Shown: in pieces, positions 1 through 10,687 of the stretch
Numbering within the stretch: position 1 is the first letter of the stretch
Layout: every line of letters starts with the position of its first letter
Source of the DNA: Medicago truncatula
Taxonomy: Eukaryota; Streptophyta; Magnoliopsida; Fabales; Fabaceae
DNA: 64,000 nucleotides
Direction of reading: 5' to 3'
Assembly: GCF_003473485.1 (NCBI RefSeq)
Contig: NC_053048.1
Span: forward strand, 24,111,255 to 24,175,254
Translations under genes and position numbers: made by a program
Notes under the pieces: generated by a model
Seen by the model: only the letters and a program-made list of their open reading frames with translations
What the model was told of the DNA's origin: nothing
Database searches by the model: none

Positions 1-698
1 AATTGTTTTCTGGTACCATGTACCCAACTGCAAATGTTTATTTTCCCAAAGTATGTGAAATGATATTGGCTTTGATTGGATGGTCAGATTCTTCTTCTAG
101 CCATCTCATTAAAAAGATGGCTACAAGTATGCTTTCCAAGGTACAAAATTGAACTGATGGATTACTTTTATCCTCAAATTTATGGATTACATTTATTTCA
201 GGAAGTGGGAAGTGAAGTTATTGAAGCTTGGAAAGCATATGGAATTGTGGATGTTTATTTGGATTTAAGGCTTTTCTAGCTTTTATTTGGAGATTTTTAT
301 GATTTTTGGATGTTTATTTGGATTTTGGATGTTTTTATCTTTTATTTTACTTCAAGAATTTGCATGGATTATGTAAGAATCATATCTATTATGGTATCAT
401 GAATTTGCTTGGGATTATGTAAGAATCCTTATTTTTGTTGGATTATGAAATTTGAATAGAAAATTTTATATATGGTCATTAAAAGTTGAATTTTGTAGGT
501 AATTAAAAGAATTTTTATGTAAAAAAAATAAAATCAAAAATTCATCGGTACCTGCGGATATCCGTGGGTATCTAAATACCCGTAGATTACCCGTATAGAG
601 ATAATTGCACTGGTACAGGTACCATATTTATCCAACGGGGTGGGGACGGGGACTGATATCATACTATCCGTTCCCGCGGATACCCATTGACATCCCTA
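1..698 (+). mobile_element. hAT transposon remnant (transposase C-terminal part and 3' end)
   Basis: Bases 1-290 read as the C-terminal part of a hAT (zinc-finger BED / RICESLEEPER-like) transposase. One frame gives FSGTMYPTANVYFPKVCE and another continues as RYKIELMDYFYPQIYG. Both resemble the hAT catalytic-domain region, but the frame changes near base 150 with a stop, so it is dead. Bases 540-698 carry the repetitive GGTACC/GCGGATACC-rich terminal region common at hAT ends, finishing in CATCCCTA. The other end lies outside the window, so no target duplication can be checked. Confidence 0.7.
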
Positions 699-789
699 AC
701 CTCAAAAGAGAAAAATATAAGAAAGTAGAGCAACGATTCTCCATAAGCTAAAGGCAGCTAATTAATTGCTTCTATAGTTGCTAGCGAAA

Positions 790-1197
790 AGACGGGTACT
801 CACGTGCCTGTCTTTCTGTTCTTTTTATCGCGTTAATGTTTGAAAATTATGATCGATGTTTCTTTTTTATGAAAATTTAATTTTGATTAAAAGTAAAATT
901 TTTTTTTTTTTTTTACAAATTAAAAGTAAAAATATAATGTTTTTTGCTTTCTAATTATAACAAATCAAACTAACCATAATTATCTATTTCAATGAAACTA
1001 ACAATATAAAAAAATATATAATCTAAATTCTTATTTTTTTTTTAATGACACCAACAACAATTTGTTTTTTTTTTTTAAGGATCAAACAACAATATTTATT
1101 ACTGACAAAGTTGTTGTTTAAGGGTATAATTGAGATAACGAAAAAGTAAGTATAGATATATTCATCTAGTTTGTTACACTTTTTAAATGATAAAAGA
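790..1197 (+). repeat. Dispersed repeat copy 1 (unclassified)
   Basis: This AT-rich stretch is alignable by eye to 3930-4200 and, reversed, to 29689-29887. Shared blocks include AATGACACCAACAA, TTTAAGGGTATAATTG and TCATCTAGTTTGTTACAC. No ORF is seen. It lies in the 5' flank of the E2 gene. It is probably part of a non-autonomous DNA transposon or LTR remnant; the class is not decidable from these three copies. Confidence 0.55.
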
Positions 1198-1359
1198 AAA
1201 AACTGATTATCTGTGTTTGTTACACTTTTATTTTAATATTTAAATTTATTCTTATCTGTTTGTTACAAGTGTTAAAGTTTTGATGTTGGACCTTGTGTTA
1301 TGCATTGTTGTTACCAACTTGAGCTAAACTCGAATAAATGCTCATCTCTTCACCGATGT

Positions 1360-1372
1360 GTATATATATATA
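1360..1372 (+). promoter_or_regulatory. TATA-like box of the E2 gene
   Basis: A (TA)n run, TATATATATATA, lies about 75-88 bases upstream of the ATG at 1448, a normal place for a plant core promoter. The intervening leader has no obvious intron. Confidence 0.45.
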
Positions 1373-1447
1373 GCATTGAGTCACAAATAATAGGAACATA
1401 GCACTGAGTTTAGAATTGAGAGTGAAGAAAAGTCGTATACGAATACG

Positions 1448-2440
1448 ATGGGAAAGATGAAGAACAATTTCGACTTGGTTTCAGACGATTCCGATCACAA
1501 ATACCGCCTCAACAACATCGGCGGAAATTGCTTCAGCGACACAAAAAGTGCCATATATAAAAGAATCATGAAAGAGTGGAAAATCCTCGAAAAGAATCTC
1601 CCTGATTCCATCTACGTCAGAGCCTACGAACGCCGTATTGATTTACTACGCGCCGTCATCGTTGGCGCTGCTGGTACACCTTACCACGACAGCCTCTTCT
1701 TCTTTGACATTCAATTCCCCTCCGATTACCCAAACAAGCCGCCAAAAATCCAATACCACTCGTTCGGGTATTTTTTAAACCCTAATCTCTACCCTAACGG
1801 CATGGTTTGTTTAAGCCTTCTTAGCACATATGTCGGTGAAAAGTGCGAAAAGTGGGACCCATCAAGTTCAACTATTCTTCAGGTTTTAGTTTCTATTCAA
1901 GGGCTCGTTCTCAATGAGAAACCACTTTTTAACGCACCTCCTTTTCGTGTATTTAAACGTTCTTTTCATGAGAAAAGGTCACGTGCTTTCATTGAAGATG
2001 TTTTTGTTCTCACGTGCTACACTGTCGTTAACCTAATTCGGAAACCACCTAAGAATTTTGAGGATTTTGTGAAGGAACACTTTCGTGAAAGAGGTCATGT
2101 ACTTCTTGCTGCATGTAGAGAGTATGTGAATGGACGTGTGATGGTTGGGTATTATAATTACAACAACAAGCAAATGGCATCGTCGTCTTCATCGACCTCG
2201 ATGACAGGTATTAAGGTTAGGGAGTCTTTTCAGATGTCTTTACGGTCTGCTTACGGCAATATGTATATGCAGTTTATAAAATGTGGTGCTTCTTTGGAGG
2301 GTTTTCTTCAAGAGTTGGAGCTTGAAGAACAAGGCAAGGACATGAGCAAGAGTAAGAGTAAGAGATCCAACGGTGGGGGTGGAGTCTTCAAGAAAGCTAT
2401 GGGGAAGATCAAACTAGCTTTGGGATTGAAGAAGAAGTAG
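1448..2440 (+). CDS. Ubiquitin-conjugating enzyme E2, PHO2/UBC24-like short form
   Basis: Single-exon gene of 330 aa. The UBC core spans about residues 38-180: KEWKILEKNLPDSIYVRAYE opens it, GTPYHDSLFFFDIQFP is the typical beta-sheet, and NPNLYPNGMVCLSLL carries the catalytic Cys at residue 121, which accepts ubiquitin from E1 as a thioester. The block WDPSSSTILQVLVSIQGLVL after the Cys is the signature of the large plant E2 class that includes PHO2 (UBC24) and UBC23/25/26. Unlike full-length PHO2 (several hundred residues longer at the N-terminus) it has only about 37 residues before the core. The C-terminus is Ser/Lys-rich and ends in a basic helix (KKAMGKIKLALGLKKK), which may bind membrane or nucleic acid (inference). 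The HPN motif is NPN, as in the PHO2 group. Class call is firm; substrate is unknown, and a role in phosphate signalling should not be assumed. Confidence 0.88.
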   Translation: MGKMKNNFDLVSDDSDHKYRLNNIGGNCFSDTKSAIYKRIMKEWKILEKNLPDSIYVRAYERRIDLLRAVIVGAAGTPYHDSLFFFDIQFPSDYPNKPPKIQYHSFGYFLNPNLYPNGMVCLSLLSTYVGEKCEKWDPSSSTILQVLVSIQGLVLNEKPLFNAPPFRVFKRSFHEKRSRAFIEDVFVLTCYTVVNLIRKPPKNFEDFVKEHFRERGHVLLAACREYVNGRVMVGYYNYNNKQMASSSSSTSMTGIKVRESFQMSLRSAYGNMYMQFIKCGASLEGFLQELELEEQGKDMSKSKSKRSNGGGGVFKKAMGKIKLALGLKKK

Positions 2441-3502
2441 AAGAAAAAGAGTACTTTTTATATATCACGAGTTTAATTTTATTTTTATTTTATAACAAAA
2501 GAAAAATCTTATCTTTGTTAGGTTTTTAGGCTATAAAGAATTGCATTTTATTTTTCTCTAAATCACTCTGGTTTATGAAACGTTTCTAGCTTCAATCAAG
2601 TTAAATTGTTCCTTATCTTTTTCTTCTTCTTTGTTCCGCATCGTATTTGGTTTTACTACTTTTTTCCATGTGAAGTTAATTAGTGCTTGTGCTTTGGTGC
2701 GGCTTCGTAAAGTTGAGGTTAGTATAGTTTGAAATTAAGTTTTGTATGGCTTCATCTACATGTGATAAATAACAATAGGTTTTGGTTAAGGGTAATGATA
2801 TGATATGTATACACTCATTCATCCATTTTAAATGAAGACTTACATTCCCACCACCAAATAACAAACAAGTGAGGCCTTTAAAGAAGGGATAAGTTGGGTG
2901 GATGGGTGTCCACCAATCTTTTCTCTTTGGTTAAGAGTAAATATTGTTGTGTTGTATGAGTAAGTTTGCAAATGGTACCTACAAATTAACTTGAATATTT
3001 ATTCATATCATACTTTTGATTGAATGATGGGTAAATTACCTACGGTTCTTCACAAACAACCTATAATTCTCTTAGTAAGTATGGTCTTTGAAGAATAAAA
3101 TATAATCTTGTTTTGAAATTATAGGCTAAATTGGACATTTTGTCCTTTAATTAATTTAACAATTGAGCTATACGGCCTCATTTATTAGATACAAGAATCT
3201 TCTAATGAGTATACTTTCAACATGTACTTGTGAAGAATAAAGTAACTAGTATTTGGGTGGTTTTTTTAACTTCTAATTTTATCTTTAAACAAATTTATCT
3301 ACAATAATGTTATATTGTCGGTAATTTCAATACTTTATAGTATATATAAATGGAATACATGATTTTTTGGAGACTTTTTTCACTATCAATTATACCATTA
3401 AATAAATATATCTACAAGAGTGTTATATAATTGGTGACATTAAAAAAATAAGAATTTATATTATTTTTCTGTATTGTTGGTGTCATTAAAAAATATAAGC
3501 AG
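2441..3502. other. 3' flank and AT-rich spacer
   Basis: It contains the E2 3' UTR and AT-rich sequence. No coding region, RNA gene or clear repeat was recognised. Confidence 0.5.
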
Positions 3503-3680
3503 GAGAATGCTAATTAGTGCCCCCAAAGATATTGGTTAAGCATCCAAAATAAGTAAGTTTTTATTTAAAAAGTTGTGTAATCATTACTTGATCAAAGAGT
3601 AACATCTTATATTTCAAAGACAAAACTTCTATTAGTAGATTCCTTAACCAATGCCCTGAGGGGCACTCGTTATCATAATA
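3503..3680. repeat. Small MITE with terminal inverted repeats
   Basis: The left end reads AATGCTAATTAGTGCCCC...TTGGTTAAG. The right end reads CTTAACCAATGCCCTGAGGGGCACTCGTTATCAT. Reversed, the right end matches the left in AGTGCCCC and TTGGTTAA. It is about 180 bp, AT-rich inside and non-coding. Superfamily not determined. Confidence 0.55.
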
Positions 3681-3929
3681 TGAAAATGTAAAATATCCAC
3701 ACCTATAATTTTTTTAGGGGATCCACACCTATAATCTAAACAAAATCATTATTTCATAAAAATAATTGTTCGTAACATATACACATTAGCGCAGTAAAAC
3801 AAGTTGACGGACGACCATTCCATTCCTGTCTAAACTCTAGTATAAATAATATCTTCTTTTAGATATGTTGCTAATATTATTATTTTAGAGGATTATTATT
3901 ATTATTATTCTTATTAGCGTTCAAACAGA

Positions 3930-4200
3930 TATTTCATGTCTGTCTGTCTGCATTTTTTATTGCGCTAATGCGTATAAATTTCAAATAATATATTTTTTTA
4001 TGAAATTTTGATTAAAATTATAGGTATAGAAAATAGATATTTTGCTTTTTCACATTATAATAAATCATAGTTATCTTTTTCAATGTTATAATAATATAAC
4101 AAATATAATATAAATTCTTTTTTTAATAACGCCAATAAAATAGCATTTTTAAATTTAAATTTGTTTAAGGGTATAATTGGAAGTGAAAAAACCAGACCAA
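3930..4200 (+). repeat. Dispersed repeat copy 2
   Basis: Diverged copy of the repeat at 790-1197: GTCTGTCTG, TTATTGCGCTAATG and TTTAAGGGTATAATTG recur in the same order. It ends shortly before the LPXD gene and may form part of its promoter region. Confidence 0.5.
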
Positions 4201-4371
4201 AACCATATATTATATTTATATATTCAGATTTTATGTACCGGAGGTTCAAGTTTTTAAGTACCAGGTTAATTTCGTATTTTCAGGGGGCCTAAAAAGCAAT
4301 CTTGTAATAATATTTGGTTACCCAGTCAGTATCCAAGCTTATCGGAGCCCCGATCTTCTCCATAGTGAACG

Positions 4372-7300
4372 ATGACAATGGCAGTTGTAACCAGAAGAAA
4401 ATTGGTTTCCTTTGTTCGTTCAACTTCAACAACCCCTTTTCTCAATCACACTCAATATTCAAACTTTCTCTATATTCTCTCTTCTTCTCATCCTCATTTC
4501 TCTACTACTTCTTCTTCTTCTTGTTCCGGTAAGTTAATTTTCATTCCTTTCTTTTTAATTAAATAATTAATTAATTGATTGATTAATTCACTTTGCGTTT
4601 GTCTTGTGTTTCAAGATCAGAGGATAAATTTAAAAAATGGAAAAATGGTGGTGGAATTTTCCATGAATCAGCTTGTATTGACTCAACGGCTTTTCTAGAT
4701 GTTGGAGCTATTGTTCATTCGGAATCTGTTGTTGGTTCAAATGTTCGTATTGCTTCCGGAACTGTGGTTGGACCTTCTGTTTCTATTGCTCATTCAACAA
4801 TTATTGGGTACCCTTTTAACTCTTTCTCTATTGCTATGCTATGCAATGCAACTTTGTCCTGTATTTTGTTCATTTTATTGATATACTCTTGTTTATTCAA
4901 TCTCACGAGGCCAACACTTGAAGGCCAAATAATCCATAATCTTCGCTACTCGTGCCTCGATAGCACAGGAGTGCGGTTCAGTCAATCAGGATCATTGATG
5001 TGATCTCTAATGAACTCCCGCTTTCCCTGCCGGGTTTCACGGGATCAGTTACAGCTGGGCACTCTTATATAAAGATGGCTTCGCACCATATTGAACTCAA
5101 CTCACACTTTCACCACTTTTTCAGTGACTCTTCCATTGAGTCCTCTTTGTAATCTCTCTGTAACTTTGCCAGAAAACTACCTTCGCCATGAACTAGAGTA
5201 GCTCCGTCGTATCAGAAAACTCATTTGTATACACTCTGTTGATTGAGTATATATCGATCCGGTTTACAGCAAATCACTTAATAATCGTGCACAACTCATT
5301 TGTGACATTTAATCTCAGACGAGATCCCCCCCCAATCTTGTGAAAAAGGGGTTATGGTTGATTTGGCATGCTACGATTTGGCCATTGTGGAAAGCGAGGA
5401 ACGACTTTATTTGTGAGGAGGTTGGTTTTGCGGTGGATGATATCGTGGAGAATGTGAAAGTGTTGTCTTGGAGGTGGGTGCTTTGTAGGATGCATTTGCT
5501 GGCTTGTCTATTTTTCGAATGGTGTTGGAATCCCAAATTGTGCCTTGCTAGGGTGATTAGGCGGCCGTAAAGCTTGTAAGTGTGCTGCAGTTTTTAAGGG
5601 TGTTTTGGTGTGTACTGCAGGTTCTGTTTTCTTTGTTTCATGCCTCGCCTAGTTCCCCTTCTGTCTGGATGCTGTTTGCCTTCTGTGTTGTTCAGCTGGT
5701 GTGCGGCCTGCTGTCATGACAGTTCGGTCCTGCAGGTTTTTGTGGTGGTGCAGCTGCTATTTGGTGCAGTTTGGATATGAGGCAGGGGTATACCTGCGTC
5801 TTTTGTAGGTATATGTCTGCCTCTAGTTTCTTAACCGGTGTTTTTTGGGGGTTTGTTTTGGTGTCCTGTATATTTCCGGCACCCTTGTAATTTTTCCCTT
5901 TTTGCCGCGAGTTTCAGTGCTTCTTGCACTTTCTCGTTGAGAATAAAATTTTGCTATTAAAAAAAAAAACTAGCAAAAGATAAATTTGAAGATGTTTTTG
6001 TAATTTTAATATATTCAAGGTGTATAATGACATGGCCCAACACATTTAAGGATCAAAGTGATTCTTTACTGGTTATTTATTTATACTTTACAATGGAAAT
6101 ATGGTTTTAAATGGTGGTCGCAGTTGCATCCCAACCCTGAGTATTGCGAAGAATCATGGTTGAATGTAGCTTATGTGGCATCAAAAGCTGTCAAATTGCG
6201 GTTTTGTCAATATAAAAAACTGTTATGTTGCAGCCCAGATTGCTCTCACAGACCTTTATTTAAAACCTTGATGGGTAGTATGCTGTCTCTTCTTTTATTT
6301 GTAATTATGTATAGAGGTTCACATGCCTGTTTATGTCTGAAAACTTGTATATATGGAATTTCATTATTAAACTAATGTCTGATGCAAAAGAATTTGTAAT
6401 TGTACTTATGAGGTTTTGATGCGACTATACTTTTTCCAGGTTTAACGTATCACTTAGTAATTGCAGTATAGGCGATTCATGTGTAATTCACAATGGAGTC
6501 TGCATCGGTCAAGATGGTAATGCTGGCTTTCTAAACTTGCTTGTTTTTTATTAGTTAAGGACACCAAGTGTTATGGTATGGACCTGGCAGTTAGTTTGGT
6601 GTAATCACGGTGTCACCGCAATTTTGTCTAACTCACTTCCAATCCAAACATGCACACAGAAAACATGTTATGTGGTTAAGAGACATTTAACTTTAGCAGC
6701 AGATGGTACTTAATGTTGAATAGATAATAAGTCACATTTAAATAAACTAGAATTGATTTTTGTTTTGTTAGGATCACTACTTTTGCATAACATTAGTGCA
6801 TTGTATTTTACATGCAGGATTTGGATTTTATGTGGATGGTGATGGTCACATGATAAAGAAGCCGCAGGTTGGTAATTTTGTCTTGTTGTTTATTTTTATC
6901 CTATATACATTGTCAGTTTCTTTCTTTTTAACAATATTTTTCAACTTGCATATATTGTACTAATAATATGAATTTCTTGCTTAAATCTGTCAGAAGCTGA
7001 ATGTAATAATAGGGAACGGTGTGGAAATTGGTGCAAATACATGCATTGACAGGGGCAGGTAATTTTTTTGATGGCTTATCCTTTTATATTTAGCTTCATG
7101 ATGTGTCAAAAAATGTGTTATAGTTTGATTTTCACTTGGAATTGATATCAACTAATTATGTTCTCTGTTTGGCCATGCAGCTGGAGAGATACGTTTATTG
7201 GGGACAACTCGAAGATAGATAATTTAGTTCAGGTTAACATTTAGCTTTTACATAATTACAACAGCGAAAAAAAGAAAAGGAAAAGGTTTTGTTCTTTGTT

Positions 7301-8237
7301 CTGATTAGTTCTGCAGATTGGTCACAATGTAGTTATTGGGAAGAATTGTATGCTTTGTGGACAAGTAGGGATTGCAGGCTCAGCAACGTATGTTATACTT
7401 ATTCATTTTTCTGTTACCTAGTCAATTTTTGGGATGATTAATCTGGTCAAACTCATATTAGAACTAAAGTTATGCCGAGTCCTGCGAGTTTCTCAAGAGT
7501 TGCAACATTTTTGTCTTATGTGTTCAGCATAGGAGATTATGTGACGATGGGAGGAAGGGTAGCAATACGAGATCATGTATCGATTACATCAAAGGTATGC
7601 TTTTGTTTTACTTGGTGCATTGAGGATAGCTATTGATTAGTGAATGAGTAATTGGACTTTCATGCTTGTTGTGACTTGTAAGACAAATGATATCAAACTA
7701 TACTGATCTCGGAAAGTGTTATTAAGCTGAAGATTTGAAAGACATTGGGAATAAATAATACATGTAGTTTCTTGCTAGCTGTACTAAGTGCATGTTGGGT
7801 TTGATGGTGAGTTCAGCGGAATCACTGGTGCCACCATGATTTTGTAGAACGCACCACCAATCGAACCATCAACCAACACTGTTTTAATTTACTTTGCTGT
7901 TGTATTATTTTTACTGTTGGTAAATTGGGTGCTTGGGGTTGAAGAGAAGACATCTGATTGCTAAGTTCTTGCAGGTTCGACTTGCTGCGTTAAGTTGTGT
8001 AACCAAGGACATCACAGAACCTGGAGACTACGGTGGCTTTCCTGCTGTAATGATCTACTACTCTTGTTATTTATTCAATCTAATGCATTAGCATCAAAGT
8101 TCATAGTTTGACATTGATATGCATATATGTTCTTGGGTTGGGTCCATTCATAAACTAGCTTCCTTGTTGCTTTGTAGGTTTCTATTCACAAATGGCGGAG
8201 ACAAGTTGCCAGCAGTTTTGCAGTTAGAGGAGTCTGA
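4372..8237 (+). CDS. LPXD: UDP-3-O-acylglucosamine N-acyltransferase, mitochondrial
   Basis: Ten exons join in frame to 285 aa: 4372-4528, 4621-4807, 6440-6516, 6818-6867, 6994-7058, 7181-7232, 7317-7387, 7528-7594, 7975-8046, 8178-8237. All introns are GT-AG. LpxD adds the second acyl chain to the glucosamine precursor of lipid A; plants keep this pathway in mitochondria. The first 50 residues are Arg/Ser/Thr-rich without acidic residues, fitting a mitochondrial presequence. The rest is a left-handed beta-helix of hexapeptide repeats ([58 protein letters not shown]). The catalytic His of the [12 protein letters not shown] block is residue 199. The protein ends [20 protein letters not shown] as plant LpxDs do. 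It lacks the bacterial N-terminal uridine-binding domain. Intron 2 is 1.6 kb because of inserted repeats including a LINE piece. A partial duplicate of exons 8-9 lies at 17.9-18.7 kb. Confidence 0.93.
4880..5310 (+). repeat. Possible LTR-like segment inside LPXD intron 2
   Basis: This GC-richer block differs in composition from the surrounding intron. It contains a TATATAA box at about 5073 followed by a CT-rich leader-like stretch, as in Ty1/copia LTRs. I could not fix its ends or find a target duplication, so the call is tentative. Confidence 0.25.
5315..5969 (+). mobile_element. 5'-truncated LINE (L1-type) in LPXD intron 2
   Basis: From about 5340 the + strand encodes the C-terminal tail of an L1-type ORF2: [20 protein letters not shown] followed by [11 protein letters not shown] and FFEWCWNP, typical of plant LINE tails. 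A long non-coding 3' UTR follows and ends in an AATAAAA-like signal and a run of A at about 5959-5969. It is in the same orientation as LPXD. No target duplication was recognised. Confidence 0.75.
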
Positions 8238-8929
8238 ATACTTGCCTCACAGAATCAATATGTAGTGACTAGTTAACACATTTTTTAATGCTAAATCTTA
8301 GTTTTGTTAAGCCTACCATTACATTGCAAGATTAAAATATGTCTTAGATTACGAATTATTTATTTACGGTTTACACATTATATGTACAACATAATTTCTT
8401 ACTTGGAAGAAATTTTCTTAACGAGCATCAATCCAAAACCTAGTCATTTTGTCTCAGAGTAGTTTAGGTACAGATTTGTAGGACTGATCTGATTACTAAG
8501 CTTATTCTTGTTTATGCTTCCTTGGCACATGACTGCATGCAAACAAATAAAATTGTTTACTAGGGGTTGGAAGGAAAAACATCCAAGGGTCTTTCCATGG
8601 TGGTAAGGTACCTGAACACACGTGACATCATTTGCCAAATAAATTTTGCTTGCCTTGCCACTCAATATGCTAAATTTGAATCTAGTCACTAACGTAAGCT
8701 TTTGGTTGAAGCCCAAATCCTTTGCCATGAAATTTTTAATCACCAAAACTTCATATGCATACAATTGAAAAAATTCGTTCCCTTTTTGCATCAACTTGAC
8801 AACCTCAAGTGAAACAGAGTAGCCACTAACTTGTATAAACATCCTAGCATATCTTAATGCATCTTAACATGTAGAATATTAGAAATGCCTACATTCTTGA
8901 AGAGACCCTGTGAAAAATATCCCAAATCA
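8238..8929 (-). other. LPXD 3' flank with an unrecognised 132-codon ORF (8444-8842, minus)
   Basis: The LPXD 3' UTR occupies the first part. The reverse strand is open for 132 codons at 8444-8842; the product begins MFIQVSGYSVSLEVVKLM and has no motif I recognise, no intron signals and no promoter that I can see. It may be a relic of a protein-coding gene, or chance. It abuts a LINE fragment on the same strand, so a transposon origin is possible. Confidence 0.25.
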
Positions 8930-9190
8930 TCCACATTCAAATCAAAATCACTTTCCTATGGTTTATTCCAAGCGACAAACCTGTATCTACATTATGTCGA
9001 TGCTTGTGACTGATGCCATAAGCTAAGTCAGTGTCATGAGCAAGCCAATACGCTTGCACAACTAGAGAACGAATAGGTTGATTCATATCTTCGAAAATGT
9101 ACTCGTTTCTCAAACGCCAGATAACCAAATATGATGCACATTATAAACTCTTCAGCACAACAACCACACTTCATGCCGTGTTGGAATAGG
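8930..9190 (-). mobile_element. LINE ORF2 fragment
   Basis: On the minus strand, VIWRLRNEYIFEDMNQPI (about 9128-9070) matches the 'W-x-x-RN-x-x-IFE' block that links reverse transcriptase to RNase H in plant L1 LINEs. It is short and interrupted. Confidence 0.5.
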
Positions 9191-9529
9191 TTCTGATGAC
9201 CAACCAACTAAGCTACTCAACCAATGTGATCACCATTTGCAGTGATTATGAGAAAACCTAACAACTCAGCCGTATTTGAATTTAGGAGAATCGAAACATC
9301 ATCGGCGGATCTCAAACATAGTTTTAAAATCCTTCTAACAACATATTATTGAGGAAAACGGAATTATGTTATGGGTTGCATAGAATACCCACATAACACA
9401 ACACCATCCAATTTAGGTTAGTTTCCTGAACTATCATCACAATACTTCTAACCGTAGGAGGATGGAGAGACATTTATCTTCACATTCATCGTTCCTTCCT
9501 TACGAGAATCGCAAAAACTGCATTTGGTT

Positions 9530-10092
9530 TGGCATATTGAGAAAACTTTTCACTCAGTTTGGTTAATGTTTTTGTTTTGTCAACCAAAATAAACCAAGTC
9601 ACAGACTTATAATTAAGGGTATTAAATTAGTAACTCAGCCAAACCCAAATACCCAACCCTTTTTTTAATTAACATTATACGTAAAATGTAATTTTCTTTC
9701 AATGAATCTAAATTGTTTCTCGATTGTCGCCTCAACTCAACCGTCTCTCTCCTCCACCGTATCTCTCCTAGCGACTAATAGTATCAAAATTGTTAATTGT
9801 TGCAACTAATATAATAATTAAAGTTGTTGGTAGATTTTTCAAATTATATGTTGTGTCACAATTGTTGTGAGTTTTTGAATTATGTGTTGTCACACAAATT
9901 ATCGAACTAACTAAACTAACGAAAACCGTATGGTTTGATTTGGTCTAGTTAAAAAAAAAAAAATTGAACAAGGGTCTAATTCAATTTTTTTTAAAATGTC
10001 AACCGAACCAAACCATATGTTTTCTTATATAACAGTCTATATGACTTTTAGCTTTAAAACCGAACCAAACCGCATGCGAACACCACTAGCCA
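9530..10092. repeat. hAT-like non-autonomous element (ends uncertain)
   Basis: The stretch contains repeated AACCGAACCAAACC/GGTTTGGTT blocks in both orientations. It closes with CCGCATGCGAACACCACTAG, a terminal sequence style common in plant hAT-derived repeats. It is non-coding, and no exact 8-bp target duplication was found. Confidence 0.35.
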
Positions 10093-10415
10093 TAACCACA
10101 CCCTATGGACCATAAGTCCATAACAACTAATTTGATGTACCACTTGAATGAGTAGAAAGATCTCAGATTCAAACCTATTCGAAGTAGAAAAAAGCACTAA
10201 TTACTAAAATTTGTTGTTAAAAAAAGAAAAAAAAATTGAAAAAAAGAAGTTAAATTGAAGTATTATGAGACTTAAAAAGGAAATAAAATAAAATAAATAT
10301 CAAAGGTTAAATTGAGAATGAAATACAACGGTCATATTTATGTTGAACCTTATTACCACCCGCCATTGCGTAGGAAAGAAGCCCAAAACCGCCATTGCGT
10401 ACTAAACACGAAAAC

Positions 10416-10687
10416 CTATAAATACCTCACTTCACTCACTTCTTTGCTACTCACTTTTGCTCTCTCTCTCTCTCTCTCTCTCTCTGATCAATCTTCTTTC
10501 TGAGATCGTTGAACCTTTCTGAGATTTTGCGATTCAAAAGATTAATCGTTGAATCTTTCGAATCAACCACAAACAGCACAACACACTGATTCTTACATTT
10601 AATCATAATCATATCTATTTCTTTATTTTCATTTTGTTTCCGTTTAATTCTTTCCGTTTAATTGCATTGCAGGTTTATTCTTTAATC
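10416..10687 (+). promoter_or_regulatory. CDC20 core promoter and leader
   Basis: CTATAAATA at 10416-10424 is a good TATA box. A (CT)n run at about 10460-10485 lies where transcription should begin, as in many plant Y-patch promoters. TTGCAG at about 10668-10673, 15 bases before the ATG, could be the 3' site of a 5'-UTR intron. Confidence 0.55.
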
